Positions 1 to 8,900 of a stretch of DNA of 64,000 nucleotides are shown here, in pieces; the first letter of the stretch is position 1, and every line of letters begins with the position of its first letter. Position numbers and translations under genes: made by a program. The notes beneath the pieces were generated by a model. The model was not told where the DNA came from, searched no databases, and saw only the letters and a list, made by a program, of their open reading frames with translations. This DNA comes from BOG-933 sp037132135 (GTDB lineage Bacteria > Pseudomonadota > Alphaproteobacteria > Azospirillales > Azospirillaceae). The stretch covers positions 54,145 through 118,144 of the forward strand of contig JBAXPR010000001.1 of NCBI GenBank assembly GCA_037132135.1, written 5' to 3'.

Positions 1-391
1 CCTGCTCGTCCGAAACCGCCGGCCCCGAGCGCAGCGCATCGAGGTAGGCCCGGTGATCGGACTCGGCCTGATTGGCGTTCAGCGTGCAGGCCTCGGCGCA
101 AGCGACCTTCCCGGCGGCCCGGCACTCCGCGGCGATCTGCCGCATACCGGCGATCACCGGTTCGACCGGTTCGGCAACCGGGGCGATCGCGGGCGCGGCG
201 GGCGCGGCAACCACCGGCTTGCGCGGCGCCACGACCCTGTCTTCCTCGGTCTGCGGCCCGGCGGCGGGGCCGACGACGGTTGGTCCGGTCCCGGGCGCGG
301 CGGGAACGTCCCAGTTGGCCTCGGGCCGGCCGCCACAGGATGCCACCGACAGCGCCAGGGCGATGACGCCGGCCATGACGATCACCTTCAT
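1..391 (-). CDS. Lipoprotein, C-terminal part outside window
   Basis: The reading frame starts at ATG 391-389 on the minus strand and stays open to the left edge, so the C-terminus is missing. The first 19 residues are a lipoprotein signal peptide: a short basic start (MKV), a hydrophobic core, and a lipobox ending VASC with Cys19 as the lipidation site. A G-rich ribosome site lies just upstream. After the Cys comes a Pro/Ala/Val-rich low-complexity linker of about 60 residues, then a more ordered part with three Cys residues (roughly residues 87-101) reading like a short Cys-containing helical motif. I do not recognise a family. It is probably anchored in the inner or outer membrane facing the periplasm. 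Competing frames on the plus strand lack a ribosome site and look like Arg/Gly/Pro artefacts. Confidence 0.7.
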   Translation of the reverse strand, partial: MKVIVMAGVIALALSVASCGGRPEANWDVPAAPGTGPTVVGPAAGPQTEEDRVVAPRKPVVAAPAAPAIAPVAEPVEPVIAGMRQIAAECRAAGKVACAEACTLNANQAESDHRAYLDALRSGPAVSDEQ

Positions 392-598
392 ACCGTTACC
401 CCCCAAACCCCGCTCCTGGGCGCGATGCCGGCGGCCACCCCGGCGGCCCCTGCGTTCTTCCGTATTGAAGTGGCCCGTATAAATCGGCTTAACATTTAAG
501 ACCTGGAGGGTTTGCGTGCAAGCACTCATGGCGGTATCGGATGCTGGAAATAGCCGCAGGTTCGGAGCGGCGGTCCTCGTTCTCAGTGGGAGGCAAAC

Positions 599-964
599 AT
601 GACGAGTGGAGCGGATAACAGATCATCCTCGCAGGAGCTTGATGATGCTGTTTATCTTATATTCAACAGTGATGAAAAAAGCGACGTCCAGAAGATACCG
701 ATAAAGGATATTGCTCTTGTTGACATTAGAGAGAAGGAACGAGACAACCGAATTCTCAGCGTCATGTTGATCACGACCATAGTTTGTGGCGTCCTGGTCG
801 CGTGCGAGCTGGCATTTGACGTGGTCTGGATAGCAGATGGCGTGCTCGAAGTCTTATGCGGCCTGTGCATGGCCTTCCTGACCTCCTCTTTTTGGTACGC
901 CTTCATCAAACGTTACGAGGTAATGATTACGTTTAGCAGCGGAATCAAGCGCCTGCTCCACTGA
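599..964 (+). CDS. Small two-helix membrane protein, unknown
   Basis: A 121-residue protein with a good ribosome site (GTGGGAGG, seven bases before ATG). Residues 1-50 are polar and charged. Two hydrophobic segments follow (about 54-75 and 80-102) separated by a short acidic loop, then a basic tail ending in IKRLLH. The arrangement suggests a small inner-membrane protein with a cytoplasmic N-terminal region. Base composition is clearly lower in GC than the genes on either side, with codons such as TTA, ATA and AGA that are rare in the neighbours, so it may have been acquired by transfer. It stands alone between a divergent lipoprotein and a convergent histidine kinase. No family is recognised. 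Confidence 0.65.
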   Translation: MTSGADNRSSSQELDDAVYLIFNSDEKSDVQKIPIKDIALVDIREKERDNRILSVMLITTIVCGVLVACELAFDVVWIADGVLEVLCGLCMAFLTSSFWYAFIKRYEVMITFSSGIKRLLH

Positions 965-992
965 CCCGCTACCCGCCCGGCGCCGACCGCAA

Positions 993-2912
993 TCAGGCTT
1001 GGCCGGCCGGGCGGCATCCCCTCGCGGCGGTACGGCGGGCCGGGTTGGCACTGACGACCTCGAAACAGGCGCTAAAGGCGAAGTGCGACCCCCGGCCAGA
1101 GGTGGATTGAAGCCAGATCCGGCCACCGAGCATGGTCGCCAGGCGCTGGGAGATCGCCAGCCCCAGGCCGGGACCGCCGAACTGGCGCGTCGTCGAATTG
1201 TCTTCCTGCTCGAACATCTCAAAAATGCGGTCCCGGTTTTCCGGGCGGATGCCGATGCCGGTATCGATGACATGGCAGACGATGGTGATTCTGGTGCCGG
1301 GGGCGGGCTGATCCGCCGTTTCGGCCCGGACCTCGACGCGGCCCGCGATGGTAAACTTCACGGCATTGCCGATCAGATTGATCAGGATGCGCCGAAACAA
1401 ATGGTAGTCGCCCCAGAGAGTGCAATCAAGGGCAGGGTCGCCGGTGACGATCAGGCCAACGCCCTTGGCGCCGGCCTCCGGACCGAACAGACTCCGGACA
1501 AAATCCATCTCGGCAGCCATGCTAAATTCTGTGGGATTTATTTTTGTTCCGCCCGACTCAATTCTTGATAGTTGAAGGATGTTCTCTATCAGAGTAAGCA
1601 AATGCTTGCCCGCACCCTCTATGATATCCAGATTCTCTTTCTGCTCCGGCGTGGCCTGGCCGGCGGTAAGCAGGCTGGCAAAGCCGATGATCGCATTCAG
1701 CGGCGTCCGCAACTCGTGGCTCATGTTGGCGAGAAAGCGGCTCTTGGCGGCGCTCGCCGCCTCGGCCAGGGCGCGAGCCTCCTCGGCGGCGCTGAGCGCC
1801 TGATAATGCTCGGTGATGTCCCAGTTGGTGCCGAGAACCCGAACCGGGCGGCCATCGTCGTCCTGATAGAGGATGGCGCGAACCTTCAGCATCCTCAACC
1901 GGCCGTCGTCGCGGCGCCGAATGCGGAACTGCGAGGAATACTCCCGACCGGAGGTCAGCACGGCGGCGTGTTCCGCCGCGATGCGCTCCCGGTCCTCGGG
2001 ATGAACCAGGGCCTGCCACTCTGAATAGCTGCACCCTTCCCCCCCATCGGCGACACCGTAAAGGCGGTACATTTCATCGCTCCAGACCACCCGGCCGGAG
2101 CGGAGGTCGTAATCCCAGATGCCAATTCCGGCAGCCCGGGTGGCGAGGGTAAAGCGGTCGGCCAGCGCCTGGATGCGCTCGGCGGCTTCCCGGCGTTCGG
2201 TGATGTCCTGGGTCACGCCGACGGCCCGGACCACGGCCCCTGCCCGGTCGGCGTAAAACCGGGCCTTGACGTGAACCCAGTGGTAGGCACCGCCAAAAAA
2301 CAACCGGTGCTCAATATCATAGGCCTGACCGGTGGTCGCGGAAGCCAGCCACGCGCTCTGCATCCGGGGCAGATCCTCGGGATGCACCGCCGCAATCAAT
2401 TCCTCCAGAGAATGGGGACCGGGCGACCAACCGATCACCACCGCCCCCTCGGCGCTGGTGATGAACATCCGGGTCGCAAGATCGAAGGTCCAGGGATAAA
2501 TTCTGGCCATCGTCGCGGCATGGGAAAAGGCTTCGGCGCTGTCGGCGGATTCGGCGATGGCCGGCGGCCGATCGGCCCCCCGGGTCTCGGCCGCCACGAT
2601 CGCGGCGCTGCCGCGCGACCCCGCCCAGAGGCTGAGGCCGGCGCCGACCAGCAATCCCAGCGCGAACCACAGCAGGGACGAATAATCGGGTCCGGAAGGA
2701 CCGGCCGAAGACACATTCGCATTTCTTGTTACAATCACACCGATGGCAAGGGATGCCAGAGCCGTCGCAATCAATATTACATGCCTTCTCCTGTCTCCCG
2801 TCGGACAGCCCTCAGTAAAGAACGATAATGCCCGGGAGATGGTGCGATCCCGCCACCGAGATTGAGAATCGGTACCTGCCGGCTGACGATCACGACCATC
2901 ATGGCCTCGCAT
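993..2912 (-). CDS. PAS-domain membrane sensor histidine kinase
   Basis: A 639-residue sensor kinase. The frame is open 66 codons further upstream, but ATG 2912 has the best site (CCGGAG seven bases before it) and gives a normal protein. Two transmembrane helices (about 44-63 and 80-98) are followed by two PAS/PAC modules (about 135-240 and 255-370), a short coiled coil, the phosphoacceptor H-box around His399 (MSHELRTPLNAI), and an ATPase domain with the N-box (NLIGNAVKF, about 513-520), G1 (DTGIGI, 550) and G2 (GPGLGLA, about 580). All kinase motifs are intact. There is no attached receiver and no response regulator gene beside it, so it is an orphan kinase. It is divergent from a membrane adenylate cyclase, which could place both under common control, though this is inference. 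Confidence 0.9.
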   Translation of the reverse strand: MRGHDGRDRQPAGTDSQSRWRDRTISRALSFFTEGCPTGDRRRHVILIATALASLAIGVIVTRNANVSSAGPSGPDYSSLLWFALGLLVGAGLSLWAGSRGSAAIVAAETRGADRPPAIAESADSAEAFSHAATMARIYPWTFDLATRMFITSAEGAVVIGWSPGPHSLEELIAAVHPEDLPRMQSAWLASATTGQAYDIEHRLFFGGAYHWVHVKARFYADRAGAVVRAVGVTQDITERREAAERIQALADRFTLATRAAGIGIWDYDLRSGRVVWSDEMYRLYGVADGGEGCSYSEWQALVHPEDRERIAAEHAAVLTSGREYSSQFRIRRRDDGRLRMLKVRAILYQDDDGRPVRVLGTNWDITEHYQALSAAEEARALAEAASAAKSRFLANMSHELRTPLNAIIGFASLLTAGQATPEQKENLDIIEGAGKHLLTLIENILQLSRIESGGTKINPTEFSMAAEMDFVRSLFGPEAGAKGVGLIVTGDPALDCTLWGDYHLFRRILINLIGNAVKFTIAGRVEVRAETADQPAPGTRITIVCHVIDTGIGIRPENRDRIFEMFEQEDNSTTRQFGGPGLGLAISQRLATMLGGRIWLQSTSGRGSHFAFSACFEVVSANPARRTAARGCRPAGQA

Positions 2913-3242
2913 TTTCAGCACTCCGGAGACGCAGTAAGCCCGATGAAAATAAAAAATAGATGCAAATCTTATGATCGGCTTGTTCTGGTGATTATGCGTT
3001 CGGTCATTAACTATGGACAACCAAAGGCACCTGGGATTGTTATCATAATCCAACCGGATCGGCCATAAAGGCGGCAAATAATAATGCCGCACCCGGGTCG
3101 GGGGCGGCATCGCGTCGCGCGACTGCCCCGGGGTGGTGACAGTTGCGTCCGGCCCGCCCCTGCAAGCATGCTCGCGACGAGCGGCACCGGTGCTATCTTC
3201 GCCGGAACGGGCGGGCGGGCACGGGCAGGAGGGAGGATCACG
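2913..3242. other. Divergent intergenic region, 330 bp
   Basis: This stretch separates the divergent kinase and cyclase genes. Its middle part (about 2940-3090) is visibly AT-rich compared with the surroundings, as expected for back-to-back promoters. A six-base-pair hairpin with an AT loop lies at 3071-3090. I cannot assign a specific promoter element or operator with confidence, and no gene is supported here. Confidence 0.5.
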
Positions 3243-5417
3243 ATGAGCGATGGTGCGGTCGGCGGCGGCTCACCCGGTCATAAACGGCGCTGGCCGACGC
3301 CGAGTATCCAGCTGCGTCCGGGGATCACCCTCGCCTTTCTGATCGTGATCGTGCCGCTGAATGCCGGGATGATCGCCTTCAACTACCGTCAGAACGTCCG
3401 GCTGGCCTTCGAGATGGCCGATGCCGCGATGCAGCGGACAACCCTCGAAGTGACGGAAAAGGTCGATGCGCTGCTGGCTCCGGTCGGACAGGCGGTGTCG
3501 TCGCTGGTCGCGCTGGCCGAACTCGACCGCCATGGCCTGCGCCATGACGACTCCCAGGACAAGGTGTTCAAGACGCTGCAACGGCTGCCCAACACCACCA
3601 GCCTTTACGCCGGCTTTGCGAGCGATGGCGCCTTTTATCAGGTCATCCGCCTGCGCGCCGGGCTGGAGCGGCTGGGGCCGGATCTGGGACCGCTGCCGCC
3701 GGAGGCCCGCTTCGCCCTCCGCGCGCTCGAGGCCAGGGACGGCCCGATGGTCGATCGCTACCGCTACCTCGACGCCGCCGGACAAGGGCTGGGCACCGAG
3801 CGCGGGCCGGTGCGCTACGATCCCCGCCAGCGCCGCTGGTATCAGACCGCGATGCTGCGCGACGGCCTGACCATTTCCGACGTCTACGCCTTTTCCGGCA
3901 CCGGGGCGCTGGGGCTGACCGTGTCGGAGCGGATCACCGACGGCGCCGGCGCGGCGGTCGGAGTGGTCGGCGCCGACATTTCCCTGCAGTCGCTCGCCCG
4001 GTTTCTCGATCAGCGGCGGATCGGCGGCCGCGGCGTCGTCTTCATCCTCGACGAAGACGGGCGCCTGATCGGCCATCCCCGGGCCGGGCTCACGGTCTCG
4101 GGCAGCGGCGAGCAGACTGCGATCGTCAGGGCCGAGGATGCCGCCGACCGGGTGGTCGCCGATGCCGTGCGCCGGCGTGCCGGCGGCGGCGGCGACCAGT
4201 TCCGCGGCCGGCTCGGCGAGCAGGACGAGGAGTTCCTGGTCGCCTTCCATCCCTGCCAGTCGAGTTTCGGCCGGGCCTGGGTGGTCGGTATCGCGGCCCC
4301 GGTCGAAGCCTTCGTCGGCCCGATCCAGCGGGCCAGCCTGATTTTCCTCGGCTTCGGCGTGCTGGTGATCGGAATCGCGGTGGTGGTCGCGGTGCTGCTC
4401 TCACGCCTGATCAGCCGGCCGATTCAGGCCCTGACCCGCGAATCGGACCGTATCCGCCACTTCGATCTTGCCGAACGGCCGGTGGTGCGCTCGGGAATCG
4501 TCGATGTCGACACCCTGGCCGCCTCGGTCGATCGCATGAAATCGGGGCTGCGCAGTTTTGGCGCCTACGTGCCGAAGGAACTGGTCCGCCATATCATCGC
4601 CTCGGGCGACGGCACCGAAGTCGGCGGCACCCGCCGGCTGCTGACCGTGCTCTTTGCCGACATCCGGAACTTTTCCTCGATCTCCGAGGCGCTCTCCCCC
4701 GAAGACGTGCTGGAGCGGCTGTCGCAATATTTCGATGTCATGTCGCACGCCATCCACGAGACCGGTGGCGCGGTGGACAAGTTCATCGGCGACGCCATCA
4801 TGGCGATGTGGAATGCGCCAAGTCCCGACCCCGGGCATGCGCTCAGTGCCTGCCGGGCGGTGCTGGCCTGCATCGAGGCTGAGCGAACGCTCAATAAGGC
4901 GTTCCTGGCCGCCGGCCACCAGCCGTTCCGCACCCGCTTCGGCCTTCACACCGGCACCGCGGTGGTGGGCAACGTCGGCTCCCGCGACCGCATGCAATAC
5001 ACGGCGCTCGGCGCCATGGTCAATCTGGCCTCGCGGGTCGAAAGCCTCAACAAGAGGTATGGCACCGGCTGCCTGATCACCGGGCCGGTCGAGGCGGCGG
5101 CGCGAGGCCATCTCCTGGTCCGCATGGTCGATATCGTGATCCCGGTCGGCACTTCGGTGGCGACGCCGCTGTTCGAACTGGTTGGTCCGGCGGTCGGGGC
5201 TCCGGCGGCCGACATCGCCCGCTGCGCCCTCTGGACCCTGGCCTTCGAGCGCTACCGCGCCCGCGACTGGCCGCAGGCGATCGAGGCCTTCGGCGACTAC
5301 CTCGCGCACCACGAGGGCGATCCCGCCGCGGTGATGCTGCTCGACCGCTGCCGTCTCTACCGGGAGTCGCCGCCCCCCGCCGACTGGGACGGCGCCAACC
5401 GGTTCGTCAGCAAATGA
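3243..5417 (+). CDS. Membrane adenylate cyclase (dCache-HAMP-class III)
   Basis: A 724-residue protein starting at ATG 3243 with a strong GGGAGG site seven bases upstream; the frame is open further 5' but without a ribosome site. It has an N-terminal transmembrane helix (about 28-48), a large extracytoplasmic Cache-like sensor (about 50-355), a second transmembrane helix (about 365-390), a HAMP segment, and a class III nucleotide cyclase domain. Both metal-binding aspartates are present (LFADIR and FIGDAIMAMW). The substrate-selecting Lys (DKFIGD), the Thr of YTALG, and the Asn/Arg pair of MVNLASR are kept, which fits an active class IIIb adenylate cyclase. It should couple an external small-molecule signal to cAMP. 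The enzyme ends ten bases before a convergent gene. Confidence 0.9.
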   Translation: MSDGAVGGGSPGHKRRWPTPSIQLRPGITLAFLIVIVPLNAGMIAFNYRQNVRLAFEMADAAMQRTTLEVTEKVDALLAPVGQAVSSLVALAELDRHGLRHDDSQDKVFKTLQRLPNTTSLYAGFASDGAFYQVIRLRAGLERLGPDLGPLPPEARFALRALEARDGPMVDRYRYLDAAGQGLGTERGPVRYDPRQRRWYQTAMLRDGLTISDVYAFSGTGALGLTVSERITDGAGAAVGVVGADISLQSLARFLDQRRIGGRGVVFILDEDGRLIGHPRAGLTVSGSGEQTAIVRAEDAADRVVADAVRRRAGGGGDQFRGRLGEQDEEFLVAFHPCQSSFGRAWVVGIAAPVEAFVGPIQRASLIFLGFGVLVIGIAVVVAVLLSRLISRPIQALTRESDRIRHFDLAERPVVRSGIVDVDTLAASVDRMKSGLRSFGAYVPKELVRHIIASGDGTEVGGTRRLLTVLFADIRNFSSISEALSPEDVLERLSQYFDVMSHAIHETGGAVDKFIGDAIMAMWNAPSPDPGHALSACRAVLACIEAERTLNKAFLAAGHQPFRTRFGLHTGTAVVGNVGSRDRMQYTALGAMVNLASRVESLNKRYGTGCLITGPVEAAARGHLLVRMVDIVIPVGTSVATPLFELVGPAVGAPAADIARCALWTLAFERYRARDWPQAIEAFGDYLAHHEGDPAAVMLLDRCRLYRESPPPADWDGANRFVSK

Positions 5418-5427
5418 CGCCGGCGCG

Positions 5428-5799
5428 TCACCCCGGCACGGCCGCGGCCCTGGCCGGCTTTTTCCGGCGCTTGGCCTGGACCGTCATCAGCAGGATCAAC
5501 TCGCTCCGGTTGATCACTTCGATCCAGCGGCGCGATCCCGCCGGCAGCGGGATGCGGCGGTTAAGACAATAATCGATCAGCGCCGCCGCCAATTCAGCCA
5601 CCGGAACCAGGACCACGTCCGTTTTGCCATGGTCGTCGGCAACGGTGATCTCGGCCAGCACCGCCCCTTTTTCCCGGATGTCGTAGGCTACGCCCCGGAT
5701 GGTTCCGGCCGGCAGCGGCTCGCGCGCGCGGCGGCGCCGCTCGATGATGGCGGTGAGGACTTCCTGCTCATTGAAGATGATGCACCGAAATTCCTTCAT
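5428..5799 (-). CDS. Hypothetical protein, 123 aa
   Basis: The frame is open further upstream, but residues beyond ATG 5799 are the antisense of the neighbouring repeat region and intergenic DNA, so I start at MKEFRCIIFN. The ribosome site is weak. The protein is soluble and predicted alpha/beta, with an Arg-rich stretch after residue 17 (ERRRRAREPLP), a central part with alternating hydrophobic residues (VAYDI, AVLAEITV, DVVLVP) and a very basic C-terminus (KRRKKPARAAA). No family is recognised. It lies 143 bp downstream of the giant repeat gene on the same strand, so it may be its partner or simply a neighbour; the intervening DNA is AT-richer than average. Confidence 0.55.
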   Translation of the reverse strand: MKEFRCIIFNEQEVLTAIIERRRRAREPLPAGTIRGVAYDIREKGAVLAEITVADDHGKTDVVLVPVAELAAALIDYCLNRRIPLPAGSRRWIEVINRSELILLMTVQAKRRKKPARAAAVPG

Positions 5800-5942
5800 C
5801 GCCCCGACACGCAAGATGCGTGAACCTGAAATTGATAAGTTGAAAAACCATCTTGCGATCTTAGCCGGCAAGTTAGCGCAAATCACCGGCATCGGAAATA
5901 CCAATGCCAATAAAATTGCGCCGCCGCCCGGAGCCGTCCGCC

Positions 5943-8900
5943 TCAGCTGATGGTCAGGCCGATGCCGGTCCAGTGGGTCGCCTGGGTCAGGGTCAGGTAG
6001 AGGTCGCTGTTGTTCGCAGCCGGGAACCAGGCCGCCGAACTCAGCCCGCCGATCTGCGCCGTCGTCAGCAGACCGCCGCCGCCGACCCCCAGGGCATCGA
6101 TGCCGGTGATGGTCAGGGCATTGATCTGGGTGACGGTCATTCCCCCGAGTTCCGCCAGGGTCAGGCCGTGACACTGCGTTGCCGTCAGCGCCCTGATTTC
6201 GGAGGTCGTCAGACCGGGCAGCTGGACTGCAACCGTCAGCACGGCGAGCTGGGTCGATGCCAGACCACCGGCCTGGGTCGTGGTCAGCGCCGCGATCTCG
6301 GTCGAGGTCAGGCCGCCGATCTGCACCGTGGTCAAAGAGCGGATCTGGGTCGCGCTCAACCCCTGAATCTGGTTCGCCGTCAGCGATCCGAGATCGGCCG
6401 CGGTCAGGCCCTGAAGGGCGGTCGTGGTCAGCGACGCCAGCTGGGTGACGATGAACCCCTGCATCTGGGTGGTCGTCAGCACGGTGAGCTGGGCCGCGGT
6501 CAGGCCCTGCAGCGTGGTCGTGGTCAGGGCGTCATGATTGCCAAACGCCGGCTGCCCGATCTGGGTCGAGGTCAACCCCAGCAGAGCGCCGGTGGTCAGG
6601 GACCGCAGCTGGGTCGAACTCAGGCCGGCGAGGGCGTTCCAGTTGAGATACCGGCCGGCGCCGAACGACGCCACCTGGACCGAGGTCAGGCCCTGAAGCG
6701 CGGTGGTGGTCAGGCCCGGAACGGCGGTGATGAACAGCCCATCCAGCTGCGTCGTCGTCAGAGAGCGCAGCTGGGCCGAGGTCAGGCCCTGGAGGGTGGT
6801 CGTGGACAGGCCGCTGCCGCCGGTCCACCAGGGACCGCCGAGCTGCAGGGCGGTCAGACCCTGGAGCGTGAGGGTGGTGAGCACGGCCAGCTGGGTCGAG
6901 CTGAGCGCGCCGATCTGATCGCTGGTCAGAACCCCGAGCTGAGCCGAGCCAAGCCCCCGGACCTGGCTGGTGGTCAGCGCCGTCACCGTCGTCGAGGTCA
7001 GCCCGGCGACCTGATCGGTGGTCAGCAGTTCCAGCTCCGCTGAAGTCAGACCGCCGACCTGGGTGGTGGTCAGCGCGGCGATCCCGGCCGAGGTCAGGCC
7101 GAGCTGCTGCGACGGGACCAGGGCGCCGAGTTGGGCCGCGGTCAGCCCAGCCAGCTGATCGGTGGTCAATGCCCCGAGCTGGGTCGGGGTCAGGCCCAGA
7201 CTCTGAGCCGTGGTCAGGACGCCGATCGCGGTCGAGGTCAGCCCGGCCGCCTGATCGAGGCTCAAGCCGCCCAGCTGGGCCGGAGTCAGCGCCCGGACCT
7301 GGGTCGAACTCAGGTTACCCAGATCATCGCTGTTGAGACCGTTGATCTGGCTGGCCGTCAGCCCGCCGAGCACGGTCGAGGTCAGACCGCCGATCTGATC
7401 GGTGCCGAAGACGGCGAGCTGGGTCGAGGTCAGACCGCGACTCTGGCTGGTGGTCAGAACCATCATCGCGGTCGAACTCAGCATCGCCGCCTGATCGGTG
7501 GTCAGCACGCCGAGCTGGACCGCGGTCAGGCCGCCGGCCTGATCGGTGGTCAGGACTCCGACCTCGTCGGTGGTCAGCCCCAAGATCTGCTGCGTGGTCA
7601 GCCCGGCGACCTGGGTCGAGGTCAGGCCGCCGAACTGGGTTGAACTCAGGGTGGCGATGGCGGTGGGCGGGATGCCGAGCAGTTGCGCCACCGTGAGCGC
7701 TCCGATCTGGACCGGGGTCAGGCCGGTGACCTGATCGGTGGTCAGCGCTCCGAGCTGGGTCGGGGTCAGGCCGGTGACCTGGGTGGTGGTCAGCACGGCG
7801 AGCCTGGTCGCGCTCAGGCTGCCGAGCTGGGTCGTGGTCAACCCGGCCAGCAGGCTTGAACTCAGGGCCCGGACCTGGGTGGTGGTGAGGCCGCCGATCC
7901 GGTCGCCGCTCAGCCCCTTGACCTGCGCGCTGGTCAGGACGGCGAGCTGGGTCGCGCTGAGGCCGCCGAGCTGGTCGGAGTTGAGCGCGCCGACCTGGGC
8001 CGAGGTCAGCCCTCTGACCTGACTGACGGTCAAGGCGACCACCGCGGTCGCGGTCAGGCCGCCGGTCTGATCGGTGGTCAGCAGCCCCAGCTGAACCGAA
8101 CTCAGCGCCCGGATCTGGGTCGTGGTCAGACCGGCGATTTCATCGCTGGTCAGGCCGGCGGCCTGGCTGGCCGACAGCGCGCCGAGCTGGGTCGCGCTGA
8201 GCCCGCCCAGCTGATCGGAGGTCAGCGCCCCGAGCTGGGTCGAGCTGAGGCCCCTGATCTGGCTGGTCGTCAGCGCAATGACCATGCTCGAGGTCAGACC
8301 CTGTCCCTGATCGGTGGTCAAGACCCCGAGCTGGGCCGCGGTCAGACCGCCAATCTGGTCGGTGGTCAGGGCCGCGACCTCGTCGGTGGTCAGGCCCGCA
8401 AGCTGCTGGGCGGTCAGCCGGAGAAGCTGGCCCGGGGTCAGGCCGGCAAACTGCGTCGTCGTCAGCGCGGCGATTCCGGCCGGCGTCAAACCCAGGACCT
8501 GAACCACGCTCAGCGCCCCCAGCTGGCTCGAGCTGAGGCCGCTCCCCTGGTCGGTGGTCAGCGACCCCAGCTGGGCCGCCGTGAAACCGCCGAGCTGGGT
8601 CGTGGTCAGGGCCGCGATCGCGGTCGAGGTCAGGCCGCCGGTCTGATCGGTGGTCAACGCCCCCAGCTGGGCCGGGGTCAGGCCGCCGGCCTGCGCGACG
8701 GTCAGGGACGCCAGCTCTTCGGTGGTCAGGCCGGAAAGCTGGCCGGCGCCGAGACCGCCGAGCTGAGCCGAGGTCAGGCCGCCGAACTGGGTGATCGTGA
8801 GAGCCGCGATCCCGGCCGCGGCCAACCCGACCAGCTGGCTCACCGCCAGCGCCCCGAGCTGGGTCGAGGTCAGCCCCGCGCTCTGCTCGGCGGTCAGCGC

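Noticed and set aside
53..499. Two plus-strand frames covering the first 500 bases.
   Set aside because: They are Arg/Gly/Pro-rich, overlap each other, and lack ribosome sites, while the minus strand encodes a clear lipoprotein signal with lipobox.
3071..3090. Small hairpin between the kinase and cyclase genes as a terminator.
   Set aside because: Only six base pairs, no T-tract, and it lies between divergent genes where a terminator is not expected.
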